From NCBI GenBank assembly GCA_037043015.1, contig CM073328.1, forward strand, positions 14,853,495-14,917,494: a stretch of DNA of 64,000 nt. The letters are read 5' to 3'. Under the pieces are notes generated by a model. That model had not been told where the DNA came from, made no database searches, and saw only the letters and a program-made list of their open reading frames with translations. The translations under genes and the position numbers were made by a program. The stretch comes from Bryum argenteum. Its lineage: Eukaryota > Streptophyta > Bryopsida > Bryales > Bryaceae. The first letter of the stretch is position 1. Every line of letters begins with the position of its first letter. Of the stretch, positions 12,000 through 23,155 are shown in pieces.

Positions 12000-14230
12000 G
12001 ATACGCATGCTGCTCGGCTCACTCTCCTCCCCGCAAACGGAATCGTGTCGAAGAAACTCCAGTTGTCGATGTTATTAGCTGAAGACTAAAGCACGGCACT
12101 TTGTTCCATCTGCACACACACAGCGCCGGAATCTTCAAAGAATTAGCTTCATTCGCACCAGAAGCCAGAAATGAGCAGAACCCCTCTGGTTCGGGATCAA
12201 ACCAGAAACAAAGATCATATCAATGACCAAGTTGCCGACAGTTTTAGGTTACGACGAGCAATTCGGAGAGCACTCCCGAGGTCGGATTGAGGACGCGGAG
12301 GCGAAACGGAAGATGTGAGTACCTTTTGAGGGCCAGACATTTTGATATCTATAATCATTCAAGTCACTCAAAGGCTCTACAATATGCTACCTTCTTTCTT
12401 GATCAGTTTGAAAGTCTAAGTACTACAAGATTTTGATCACTTAACAGTAGCTTCAAAGTGAGATTCTGATTCTCCATGTACATATATGGTAGACTTTAGG
12501 ATTACATTTTAAGGAAGCCTATAAATCCAACTTCAAAACTTCATGACAAACTACAAGAACCTCATTATTAAGAATTGATGATTCCATATGATCTAGTCAT
12601 CCACTTACTTTCCAATTCCACAAATTTTTAATTCCATCACAGATTTCCTAAACTCAAATTCGTGCCATTTTTTTAGCAGTGTACCTTCTAGTCCATTGTT
12701 CTTCATATTCATGCCCATGTTGTGCACATGAATCGGCAACTTGGACACCATTATTTCTCTTTAGGAGCATCGTGAGCATCACTCTCGCACATCGCCCCAG
12801 CCTTGTTGCATACAATCACAAAAAACTTCAAGAAAGGAAGCAAGAGAATATCATCATTGTTGACCATGGAGTGAAATCCTATCTCCAATAAGTCTGAACT
12901 TTGACACCGAAGTGATTTTTTGATTGAATGTCTTTGCAGATGCATCAGCTCTCGGTGATACTAAACCAGTGTCAAAATGACCTTTTTGGGAAAATGACAT
13001 CGCAAAGATGTGGCATTTCATATTGAAAAAGTGAGAGCTCTTCGGTACGGAAACTGTTATGGATTATGTAAATCAAGAAAATTGAGATGTGTCACATGAT
13101 AGTGAACGCGAAATGGCTTTACAAGTGTCAAATGGCACATTCTTAATTGAACATAATTTAGGGTAACACTTTTTGTAATATGCTTGGTGGTCATGACAAA
13201 AGACGCACTTGTGCTCACAGAAACATAATCAGAAACTAGTGTGTTGTAATCCGACTCCGAATATATCCAATGTGATTAAGGTTAGTTTTGAAGGGTGAGA
13301 AGCATTTAAAAAATATATATATTTCAAACCTCAATTCATCAAATGAAATGTGAATTTGAGGCTGTGAAGCTCCACGACAATGTTGATACTACAGAAAAAT
13401 GCCACATTCAACCAAATCCAGACTCGATCATTCACGAGTTATGGACTGAAGCAAATTTTGGAAATTACAATTTTGTGGAATGATCATTACACCAATTGAA
13501 AATTTACATGGGGATTGAGGATTTACAATTTCATGTTCACACTGTAACTTACTCACATGAGTATGGGAATCCCCGTTGCCTTACTTCCCGACTGCTTCCA
13601 GTCCAGAAGTAGTTAAATGTGTCATAAAAGTGTCATTTTGCAAAATTAACAAAACAAATTGGTGTTCGTTTCGAGATTTAAAAAAACCTGACTTCATGTC
13701 AGTACGCAGAGATTGAATTCAATCCACGCCAACTGCACACGCCATAAGCAATCTCTTTTGAGGGAGGATGCATGTTGCCATTTTCACTCCCTTGCAGAAA
13801 ATGGCAGGGAGCTGACTGATCGTTCGAAGGCATATGCTCTTGGAACAAAACGTTGGTGTTCGTGTCCTTGGAAGTCAGATTGATATATACAACCCTGACT
13901 TCCATGTCAGTTTGCAGACGACTCTAAAGCTCAAAATCAACCAAGTTTAGCGTGTACGCAGAGTGTCTGAGTGTACAATCTTCCACTTTCGAATAATATT
14001 CAAGGTGGATCAGAGCCTGCACCTGAACGCTCACTGCAACTCTGTTGACCACAAGTCGATCTCAACATCGTATTCAGACGACCTCAATTTCTGGTCACTT
14101 GGTAATATGGCAATTCTACCAATGGCAATATTGGTCAATATTGGTCAAAATTGGCGCTTGCAGCCTGGGTTAGAATTTAGTCAAAAGTTCAAGGTTGATA
14201 TTGGAAGGAAAGTGATGTTCGAGAAAAACA
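12000..14230. other. AT-rich intergenic DNA with dispersed 'GTCAAAATGGCAC' phrases
   Basis: No credible gene is present. Phrases such as 'tgtcaaaatgacctttt' (12973), 'agtgtcaaatggcacatt' (13126) and 'agtgtcattttgcaaaatt' (13630) recur here. They resemble segments at 14533-14551 and inside PEX1 intron 8. This suggests fragments of one old repeat. Confidence 0.35.
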
Positions 14231-14233
14231 ATG

Positions 14234-14446
14234 CCCTACCAGAATCTGACCCTATTTGCTACGTTTTTGTTCTTATAAAAGCCACATTTGGGGAGTAGTT
14301 TAAACCACGTTTTAACAAGATTCTGCACAACGTAGTTTCAAAAGCTACATTTCAACAAAAATATGTTAAAATGTAGTTTAATCTACTCCCCATATGTGAC
14401 TTTTATGAAAACACAAACATAGCAAATGGGTCAAATTCTAGTAGTG
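14234..14446. mobile_element. CACTA-type MITE with 3-bp target-site duplication (ATG)
   Basis: Long terminal inverted repeats of about 80 bp are visible. The left reads CCCTACCAGAATCTGACCC, and the right, complemented, CACTACTAGAATTTGACCC. Both arms continue through 'atttgcta.gttt.tgtt', 'ataaaag.cacat.tggggag' and 'agt.taaac.ac.ttttaac'. The flanks are atg on both sides, the 3-bp duplication expected of CACTA elements. It is non-coding. Confidence 0.8.
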
Positions 14447-15735
14447 ATGGTCGCTCTGTAATGGCATTCTATGTGTTAATTTGGAAACTTAATCAAAAAT
14501 GACATCAAAGCAACACTTTGCGACAGTTTCGATATGTCAAAATGGCACTTGTAAGATGGAATTGTCCATACACTCTGACAAGAGAAACACATGCACACTC
14601 TTTGCTTCAAGATTGTGCAATACTGTTCGATCATTCTAGTAGCAATGGACCATTTCGACTACAGACTTGTGGATAACTTCTGGGTTCCATCATAGCAAAG
14701 CAGTCAAAATGCACATGTTGGTGAGAAGCTAGCTAGGGAATGCATTATTTCTTTTCCTTTTTCCACTCGAAATCACTTGCAGAGTTCGATTGAACACAGA
14801 CAAGAAGAGCTTGTAAAATTTCTTCCAGCTGATCAGATATTTTTATATTGATTCAGACACTGCAACAACTGTCTCGACCAGAGTTTCGTCACCGTATTCA
14901 GACTCATTGTACGCAATACATTTCTGTCAGCGAGCACATGTACGATGATGTTACAATCGGTCATTTTCGTAGCCATGTAATCGAAACACATGCAGAAATT
15001 TCGGTGCTTCCGGATAAGTAAGTTTTGGCAGGGGCAAGACAGGGTCGATAGTGGTGACAAGCTGAGTACTTTTCTTTCTTTCCGATAGTAACTAAATGCC
15101 GAGTTTGAATGCAACCTTGGAATTTTAGCTTGTACTAACAAATCTTCCAGAAAAATAGTATCAGAGACTTGGCACTGCAAGTCTGCAACAACTCTGTTGA
15201 CGAGAGTTCTATCACCGGGTTGACTCATTTGTACGCATTTCTGTCAACAAGCACATGTAAAGTCTCACTCTTTTCTTTCTTTCTGTACAATCAATTCTAC
15301 GATGAATCATTCGAGTAGGTGTGTAACAAACCATCGCAGTCGAAAGCCATGGATTCACATGTAGTTACTGACTTCCAAATAAGTTCTGGGATCCTTCAGA
15401 ACGGGTCAAAGGCGAGAAAGACGACAACCAATACAACGATTGGGAGCAATTGTACGTGGAAAGCCAGCAGCTAGTTACAAACCTGAAAATGACCGAATGA
15501 AATTGCCAAACTACCATTTCAGGTTGTAAATATTGGGTCCAAGTTCTCAAATTTTACCCAAATGTCAAACGAGTACCACCAAGTTTTTACAAAGTCATAA
15601 CATGACTGTAAGATGACTACCAATAGTCATATTTTGCTCTTAATCGCTCGGGACAATATGATCATGCCCATAGTCATAAAATTTTGTTTCCGTAGTAGTG
15701 TCACCAGCCACTCAAGATTTTAATTCTTTTGATGG

Positions 15736-15960
15736 TGTAGGGTCCTTGGACTTTGTTGTATGGGTACCTCAAAGCCCTTTGGGTGAATACTATGTCAAGT
15801 ATCTCCAAGGCACTAGTAACTAGCTAGAAACTAGCATCCACCCTCGAAAAAGAAAGTAGTATTGCCCCAATTTCCCCTTGGGAGCATCAGGATATTAGCA
15901 TTACGAACCGACACTTCATTCACGCCAACCCCTTAGAGAGGACCCAGAGTTTCTATCTAT
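15736..15960. repeat. Dispersed repeat family A, uninterrupted copy (A1)
   Basis: It contains the ordered blocks that define family A: 'gggtccttggac', 'gtacctcaaagccctttggg', 'atgtcaagtatctccaaggc', 'actagctagaaactagc', 'attacgaaccgacacttcat', 'tcacgccaacccctta' and a pyrimidine-rich end 'gtttctatctatc'. It lacks the MITE present in copy A3, so it serves as an empty-site reference. The pyrimidine-rich end and lack of coding would suit a SINE or a truncated retroelement, but no clear pol III boxes or duplication were seen. Confidence 0.6.
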
Positions 15961-16451
15961 CCAAGTCAAAATTTTAATTGTTCATGTTTCAAATTTCTCC
16001 TACATTTCTAGAGTAATTGTGTTCTCCACCATAGTGTAAACTGGCCCTGACATCAATAGGAGGGTACAGTAGATCGAAGAAATGGAAGGAAGGATTGGAT
16101 CCAAGCTGTACTTGTTCTCCGCAATGGTCAGAGTGCATGCAAAGTGACCCTACCATGATGAAAAAGTGAGCATCTAAATCAAGCAGTTGAGAATGAGAGG
16201 AGGCAGGAGGCAGGCACGAAGAAGAATAAGTTAGGTCGGATTCAGCCCAGCCCAGAGTGTGTACTTTTTGCCATCAGATCCATCCAGTAGGGGCCACCAA
16301 CAACCCAATTTGGGGCTCGCCCATTCCAGACTTTCATAATTCTCGCGCCGTTTGTCTGCCCATATTTGTCCAAATTCGATGAAAATTCATGGAAATTCGT
16401 CGAAATTAGGGTTCGGAGAACAGAAAACGTGGATGTTTTGTGGACGGCTCC

Positions 16452-16781
16452 ATGAATTGTTGCGAGATGCGGGATTGTTTTGTTTTGGGTGGGAGTGATG
16501 CAATTGGGAATTTGCATTGCCCAATGATTTGCTGTCTTCTTGTTGGTTTCGTTTCGAGACAGGTGTGGGCTGCGGAGTCTCTGCTTTTTGAGGTGAAGGT
16601 TCCGGGTGGTGATCGTGGGCCTATTGATGAGCTTCCGAATTGGTTTCCTTCGATCGGGAGGTTTTGTTGTTTTGATCTTGAATTGAATGGATACCAAGAG
16701 CCTCGTTTGATTCTCAAATATGCCAAGAGTTGTTTTACAAATATGGGAGAGGATAAGAGTATCTTTGAGTATGAGAGGTAA
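16452..16781 (+). CDS. Uncharacterised small ORF, doubtful
   Basis: It starts at the first in-frame ATG (16452) and runs 109 codons in a locally more GC-balanced stretch. The second half (KVPGGDRGPIDELPNWFPS, LELNGYQEPRLILKYAKS) has a protein-like composition, while the first half is Cys-rich and less convincing. A flanking phrase near 16340-16410 (ctcgcgcc, attagggttcgg) resembles a 5' untranslated region. I do not recognise the family. It could be the first exon of a gene or a captured gene fragment. Confidence 0.2.
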   Translation: MNCCEMRDCFVLGGSDAIGNLHCPMICCLLVGFVSRQVWAAESLLFEVKVPGGDRGPIDELPNWFPSIGRFCCFDLELNGYQEPRLILKYAKSCFTNMGEDKSIFEYER

Positions 16782-16789
16782 AATGCTTC

Positions 16790-17950
16790 GGTAAGAGGTA
16801 TGTAGCGTGCGGTAATGAGCCCATGTTTAGGGAGTAGTTCATATGGTGTGTGCCCCTCCGCACCCTGGACGCACTAAGTGGTGGTGGCATAATCACATAC
16901 TCTTTCCTTAAAAAGCTCTCATGGGTCTCGCCACTTTGTCTTAGAGTGTGGTAGGGTGATTTCTTATTTCATTTTGGGGCTACGGATATCCTCAACGAGG
17001 CTATATTGTCACCCGTAAGGGACACCAACCTTGGTATCCAGATCACCTCATTTGCCTTGGTTGCCTTGTTGAGGATCGTTGAGGTACAATTTTCTTCGAC
17101 GAGCTCGTTCATAAGATCGTCATGGGGATTGTTTGCAGTGTGAGGTTGCGGATGCTCTAGTGGCATGCACTATGGAACTTGCTATAGCATATGGAAACTA
17201 AGTCTTGACTCACTAAGAATTCAATAGTGCAATAATCATCACTAAGAGTGTATCTAACATACATGAAATATTCCAAAGGAAAATGGAATTGCAAAGATTA
17301 AACATTGGTATTACAAGGAGTTTGGTGCCAAAGTGTCGACTTTGGGAAGGGTTAGTGGTCTCATCATTAGTGTTATAAACATCCAAGAATAGGTTGGACG
17401 ACACTCAATCCACACTAGCCCTAAGAATTGGTTTGAAGGTTTTCTTCTTCTTAATTGATGCCAGTGTTGCATGCTTTGGTTCCGACTTTAAAGGGAGAGT
17501 GCTTTAAAATAAAGTGGTGTCAATAATGAAGCTCTAGGCTTCTATACCGAGAGATACACATTAGCTTGCAGGGCAACAATACCATGTACTCATCATAAAC
17601 CGCGTTACATGAAATTAGAATGGCATTTATTGGTTATGCCTATCTGATAGCGGAAATTTTATTTGTTCTACCCAATTGATGGCATACACAACATACCGTG
17701 TCAATGGAACCATTATAAAACTAGCACCATAACCACTTCTAATCAAAATTTCAAAATAGTTGTATTGGATGAATGGGGTCTTATTATAGAGTTTTGTATC
17801 AAGTGAAATGCATGGATCAACAACATATCCCCTCCATAGACTCTCTCAAGCCATTAGAGTGAACTACTACCAACTAGTAAGAGCAAAGTAACACAAGCTA
17901 CAAAACTCAAAACTCATCACATGCGTGGTACGGTACAAGCTTTACAACTT
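16790..17950. other. Intergenic DNA, no recognised feature
   Basis: Only short random ORFs and plain AT-rich sequence are present. A run of A residues lies at about 17957-17980. Confidence 0.4.
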
Positions 17951-18189
17951 GCTCCAAAAAAAAAAAAAAAAAAAAATAAATAAATAAAACACTACCGTAG
18001 ACCAATTTGACACCTTGTTGTCGAATAATTTAATAAGATTCTGGATTTTCAATTCCACACTTCAATTATTGTGCCAATTTCAGATCTTTCGAGTACGAAC
18101 ACCAACTTCTTGAATAAAGAAACTCCCTCATTTTTAAAGAATTCCTTAATAGAATGTCCGTCAAACTAGCCTATGACATACATTCTGTA

Positions 18190-18275
18190 TCAACTAAATC
18201 AGACCTCCAAGGATAGGTCGAACAAACACTCTACTCACGCCAACCTTTAAATAGGTAGGAGTTTCTCTTTTATCA
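18190..18275. repeat. Family A fragment (A2)
   Basis: This is the 3' portion of the repeat: 'ccaaggataggtcgaacaaa', 'cactctactcacgccaacct', 'aggagtttctctttt'. The same blocks occur at 22605-22690 and 36560-36770. The telomere-like block begins about 12 bp downstream. Confidence 0.6.
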
Positions 18276-18286
18276 ACTAGACTCTC

Positions 18287-18350
18287 AACCCTAAACCCTA
18301 AAACCCTAAAACCCTAAAACCCTAAAACCCTAAAACCCTAAACCCTAAAA
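18287..18350. repeat. Interstitial telomere-like repeat
   Basis: About eight tandem units alternate between the 7-bp CCCTAAA (plant type) and the 8-bp CCCTAAAA (TTTTAGGG, the form known from Chlamydomonas). The 8-bp form predominates. The block is short and perfect and is flanked by a family A fragment and ordinary DNA. It may be a scar of break repair or telomerase capture. Confidence 0.9.
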
Positions 18351-18816
18351 TACACACTTTTCATGGCCGAACACAGAATACGAAATATCAACCTCATCAC
18401 ATGGTCAGTTGGCCAATTTGCAGCCTTCCAGTGATTTGAAAGAGGTGAATTGAATGAGCCAAACTCCAGTTGCTGAAAAGCCCACCTTCACAGAGAAATT
18501 AGATCTGAATCTCACCAATGGAACACAAAAGGAAAAAATATCTTCTAATAATATCTTCTTCCTCCTCTTTTTTTCTTGCAGCTCAGATGTACCAACATGG
18601 TTTTCCATCACTTTGCTTTCATAAGAGCAGAACCAAAAAGAAAAAAAATATTGAAAAAAAAAAAGTACTGATTTTGCCTTCTAGTGTGTTTTTGTCCCTA
18701 ATCTCTTGGATGTTCCGCCCTTTTAAGTTGAAAGACTGGCAACCAGTGTTGTCTGTAAAATCAATTTGGTGATATAAATTAATATATCTCAATCTACAAT
18801 TTAATGCTTAGTGATT

Positions 18817-18880
18817 AAAAGTGTCATAGGAATGGTAGGTGGTCTTTGAAAAGTGTCATAGGAATGGTAGGTGGTTTTTG
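18817..18880. repeat. Tandem duplication, 32 bp x 2
   Basis: Two adjacent 32-bp copies begin aaaagtgtcataggaatggt and differ at one base (gtcttt/gttttt). They lie immediately left of the second family H element. Confidence 0.85.
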
Positions 18881-18887
18881 AAGTTAT

Positions 18888-19292
18888 AAGGGCCCGGTGG
18901 AGAAGTTCGCTAGTTAAGAAATTACCTCTAAAGATCCAAGAAAGTCAAAATCCAATGGCTTCTCGGGGTTCTTGCAAGGAGTGAAATTAGCCAACTTTGA
19001 CCATTATAATCTCATAAATGCAAAAATAAAGAACGGTTCAAATAACACTTGTAGGCAAAGAGGCAAGTTCACTTTAGGATTCTACGGTTGGATTTTCTAA
19101 TCGATATTTAGATTAGGCTTTCTTTGGCTTGAAGTAAGCAAAGGTCATTTTATGTAATTTAAGCAATTTTGGATCAAGGATCTTCAAGGGCTAAGGAGAA
19201 ATCTCAAATGATTGGTTGAAATTGAGGCTGATTGGTTAAAATTAACATTCTTGACCAACCGGTGGCCTTTTCTACCGTAGTGTAAACCCCCC
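18888..19292. mobile_element. Fold-back MITE, family H, copy 2 (long form)
   Basis: The left end (gggcccggtggagaag) has lost the TTTACACTAY block of the consensus. The right end (ccaaccggtggccttttcta, then ccgtagtgtaaac) keeps it. The shared interior phrase 'gattggttgaaattgagg' links it to 7832-7980. It is about 400 bp and non-coding. Confidence 0.6.
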
Positions 19293-19849
19293 CTAAATTT
19301 CCTCTAAATTTGATTTATTTGACCTCTCCATTTGAAATGTCAAAAATCATGAAACATTGAATAATTGAACCATCTGAAAATTATTCAATGTTTCACAAAG
19401 TGAGAGTCACTCCTTATTTCACCAAGAAAAGGCTCCCTACCTTTTCGTAATTGAAAAGTCTACATGATGTGGTAGTCATATTGCTAAAACTATATGACTC
19501 CCCACAACACCCCATCTAAAGTAACACACAAACATAACAATTTTGAATCATAAGCTTTGTATGAAATGACTATTTTTGAGTATTGTAGATGAAGACGTAT
19601 GCTACATTATTTTTGAGGTATTAGATAGGGTCAAGGGATAATAATAGCAACCACTGTACAATTTTAATCTTGAATTAAGTTTGTGCATAAAGTCTTTTGC
19701 ACCACTAAACAAGGCATCCCAAGTAACAAGTTAGTCAGCTCCAAGCAATCCTCTTGTTTTGCCAAAAAAACATTCCTATTACATTTGTACCTTATAACAA
19801 CCTCTAACAATCCGAGTTTAGAAAAATTATACACATTTCTCAAAACTTG

Positions 19850-20600
19850 AACCATATGCATCCCATACAAGGTGAGATTCCATTCTAAACAATAAAAAAA
19901 TCTAACATTCTTTTTCAGTGTGCACTCCCCAAAATATAAATGATACAAAACAAATACATTGTCCAAGTTTTGAACCATACGAGGTGAGATTCCGTTCAAC
20001 ACAATAAGTTAGCGAGCGTCCAAGTCATGCAAGGTGGATGGGTCATACATGCATCCCACTCAAAGCAAGAAGCTTCATGTTGTGATAAAGAACCAAAAGA
20101 AAGACATGGATCATACGCACTCAATACAAGGTGAGATTCCATTCCATTGATTTCCTTTTAAAACATTAAAAACATTCTTACTCATGGGTGCTTTTAAACC
20201 AACCCAAATCCCCAAGTCTCTAGAACCATATGCACCCAAATACAAGGTGAGATTCCTTTCAATACAATAAGTTAGCGAGGGTCCAAGTCATGTGAGGTGG
20301 ATGGGTGCATTCATTTTCCAAGTAAAGGAGCGGTATGTTGTCATAAAAAACCAAAAGAAAGACCTCGTCCAAGAATTGAACGCACTCGATACAAGGTGAG
20401 ATTCCATTCATTGCAATTTTTTTAATAAACAACATTAAAACATTCTTAGAGCAAACCCAAATCCCCAAGCCTCTAGAAATACGATACATTGAACCATACG
20501 CACCCAAAGACGAGGTGAGAGATTCCGTTCTTGACAATAAGTTAGCGAGCGAGGGTCCTTGAAGTCATGTGAGGTGGATGGGTGCATTCATTTTCCAAGT
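19850..20600. repeat. Degenerate tandem array, unit about 250-270 bp
   Basis: The phrase 'gaaccata.gcacccaaa', then 'acaaggtgagattcc', then 'acaataagttagcgag', then 'gtccaagtcatg..aggtgg', then 'atgggtgcattcattttcc' recurs at about 19972, 20223 and 20491, with partial copies near 19850 and 20100. Units have diverged by small insertions. The array ends abruptly near 20600 at a more GC-rich stretch. Confidence 0.75.
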
Positions 20601-21019
20601 AAGGAGGGGTATGTTGTGGTACTTTTAGGGGCAGTGGTTGAGGGGGCGGCTCCACGCCCCAATGCGCGCTTGCGCCCTTCATTCAAGTCATACTCTCCGC
20701 GGCACAATATACATGACTCATGGCTGGTCGTAAGGAGCTAAGGGAATGTCCGTCCCTCCTGGTTAGGGCCAGCTTGCATGTGGGCTAAGATAATGGACCC
20801 ATTCTCCACATCGCACATACCTCCACACACGCTTGGAAGTTAGAAATGAAAATCGTGATTTTTATTTTATTTTTACTTTTTTTGTTTTCGAAGAATGTTG
20901 TGGAGCAATACATCAAATATGGTGAAAGTATAGATGTTGAGGGAGTTTTCACTAGGGGATTGTAATGTTAGTGAGAATTTGTTGGATGAATTTGTGAATA
21001 AAAATGTACTAGTGCTTAA

Positions 21020-21289
21020 CCCTTAAACGCCCATGGAGTGTGAAACGGGCAGCCCTAAATTGGATCACAACATCTTTTGGACTTGGACATCATGAATAAA
21101 CCAATCAATGATGAGCTTGCAACCTCCTACAAATTGGTGATTTGAGTTGTAAAATTTCACTTTTTGAATGCATCATAAGAAGGTGGCCAATTTGACATCA
21201 AAATATAAGTGAAAAGTTGTCTACAATGAGAGCTATAGAGTAGATTCTGTTGGAAACAAGCCTCCCGGGCTTGCTTGGGCGTTTAAGGG
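21020..21289. mobile_element. TTAA-type (piggyBac-like) MITE, copy C1
   Basis: The ends are CCCTTAAACGCCC on the left and its complement GGGCGTTTAAGGG on the right. The left flank is TTAA and the right flank TTGC, i.e. a mutated TTAA. piggyBac-group elements duplicate TTAA and begin with CCY. There is no coding capacity. Confidence 0.7.
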
Positions 21290-22227
21290 TTGCACAAATC
21301 CAAGTTGAGAATACATGCGCTGGAGTTCAACAACTTCATATGCAAGGCATGGAACAACCCGTGTGATATTGAGACCATGTGCACAAGAGTTCGATAACTT
21401 TTCAACAAGGTGAGTTGTGATTAGGCAACTTCATATTGAAAAGTAAGTGGGTTAGAGAATCCCAAATTAGGCATTGAAAAAATCAATTAACTCTAGATTA
21501 TAAGTGAACGACGCATTGTAGATATATAAATAAGCATTATTTTTGAGTTAGAAAGCAAAAGAGGAGGGTTTGATAATGTGAGATCTTTATCTATAAAGCT
21601 TGGAAGAGAGAAGAGGGAAGATCTCTTTTTTGTATATTCTATATGAGTCTTGGATATTTTTATCATCAAATATGGATAGTTAATCGTGTATTTACAATCA
21701 AATTTTTGCACAAAGTTTAAGATCTTCTTTCATACATTATGCAACCCAAGAAAAATCATATGTTTTAATTATATTGACTATACTCAACAATGGCATTATT
21801 GAAAGTTGTACACACCTTTTCTTAGATAAAACAATCTCTTAGAAATCATATATATTGCACTATCTGAAAATCATGTTAGACATAAATTTCACATGAACTC
21901 GATCCATACATCAAGTTATGCAAATTAAAAATACTCCCTTCTTAGAAAAACATCATGATTTGCTAAAAAAAAAGGATGAGTTTTCTGATGGTGTAGATTA
22001 CTTATTGACAAAGTTGAATATGGTTTGGATGGTCTAGATCACTCATTATTATCAAATCATGACATAATCGTGAGATAGGTGCTTAAACCAAATCATGGTG
22101 TTTATTCTTGAGACGGAGGGAGTAGTAGTTTCCGGTTTTTGATCTCCCAAATTTGAGGAGTTGACGATAATACTACCAAATCAAGAGTTATTTATTTATC
22201 TTTCTTATCACCACCATAGTCCACCCA

Positions 22228-22690
22228 CCTGTGGTAGGGGGTTCTTGGACCTTGTTGTATAGGTACCTCATAGCCCTTTGGGAGGATTTCATGTCGGGTA
22301 TCTTTAAGGCACTGCACTAAATTTGATAATTATAAACTAATTTACACTAATTTACATATACATGTTATAAGTTTTTACTGTTGTTCAATAATTTTACCCA
22401 CTATATTGGCCAAGATGGGGGTCCTTATATAGTATCGGAATCAATGCTCTTCGTAAAATTTTTTAAACAAAAGTAAAAACTTATAGCATTTTCAAATCTT
22501 ATAATAATCTAACACTAATTATCAAATTTAGTGTAGTGACTAGGTAGGAACTAGCATAATGTTTACCCTGTGAGGAGTTAGTCGTCCCGCCAATGGTGTG
22601 ATATCCTCCTGGCATACATCCAAGGATAGGTCAAACAAACACGCTATTTACGCCAGCCTCTAAAATAGGTTGGAGTTTCTCTTCTTTATC
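22228..22690. repeat. Family A copy (A3), split by a family B MITE
   Basis: The left half (ggttcttggaccttgttgta ... gggtatctttaaggcac) and the right half (actaggtaggaactagcata ... gttggagtttctctt) match the uninterrupted copy at 15736-15960 and flank a precise insertion at 22315-22533. Confidence 0.7.
22315..22533. mobile_element. TA-flanked MITE, family B, copy B1 (219 bp)
   Basis: Terminal inverted repeats CACTAAATTTGATAATTA and TAATTATCAAATTTAGTG bracket an AT-rich interior containing 'agtaaaaacttata' and 'gaccccca' type blocks. Comparison with the empty copy A1 (ggcacTAgtaactag) and this filled site (ggcacTG[MITE]TAgtgactag) shows insertion at, and duplication of, a TA dinucleotide, as in Tc1/mariner (Stowaway-like) elements. 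Confidence 0.85.
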
Positions 22691-23155
22691 TTTCTTACTT
22701 ATGACGCATGTACAAAACCATACAATTTGACACTTCAAAGTTTCTCTTCAATTTATTTTTTTCCTTAGACCAAACAATGTATTTATACTATTTTGGTATG
22801 CCCCTCCCCTACTTGACAAGCAACTTTCCTTCTAGTGGTGTCAGTTGGGGGTAGTCAAGAGCATGGCCTCCATCCACAGCTTTTGAAAGGTCTTGTAAGA
22901 GGGGCTGTTGAATTGAAATATTCCCCCAAACAATATTCAACTCAACATGGGCATGGACTGCACCTCCATTACCCTTTTTCATATCAATACTGGTTCACAC
23001 ATTACTAGGCTAGATTCCCCTTTTTTTTTCCACATGTCTAATGATATGGGTCATGGGGTGCCACCCCTTGAGTCCAATTTTTTATTTTATTGAGAGAATG
23101 CTACTAGAAAAAGTTGCCTTAGAAATCCTTGCTAGAATTTGACTTTGAGAACATT

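Noticed and set aside
15736..15960. Family A as a tRNA-derived SINE
   Set aside because: The pyrimidine-rich end is suggestive, but the 'GTTCGA' element seen on the complement is not accompanied by a convincing A box at the right spacing, and no target-site duplication was found.
22315..22533. CACTA (En/Spm) assignment for family B from its CACTAAAT ends
   Set aside because: Empty-site comparison gives a 2-bp TA duplication, not the 3-bp duplication of CACTA elements.
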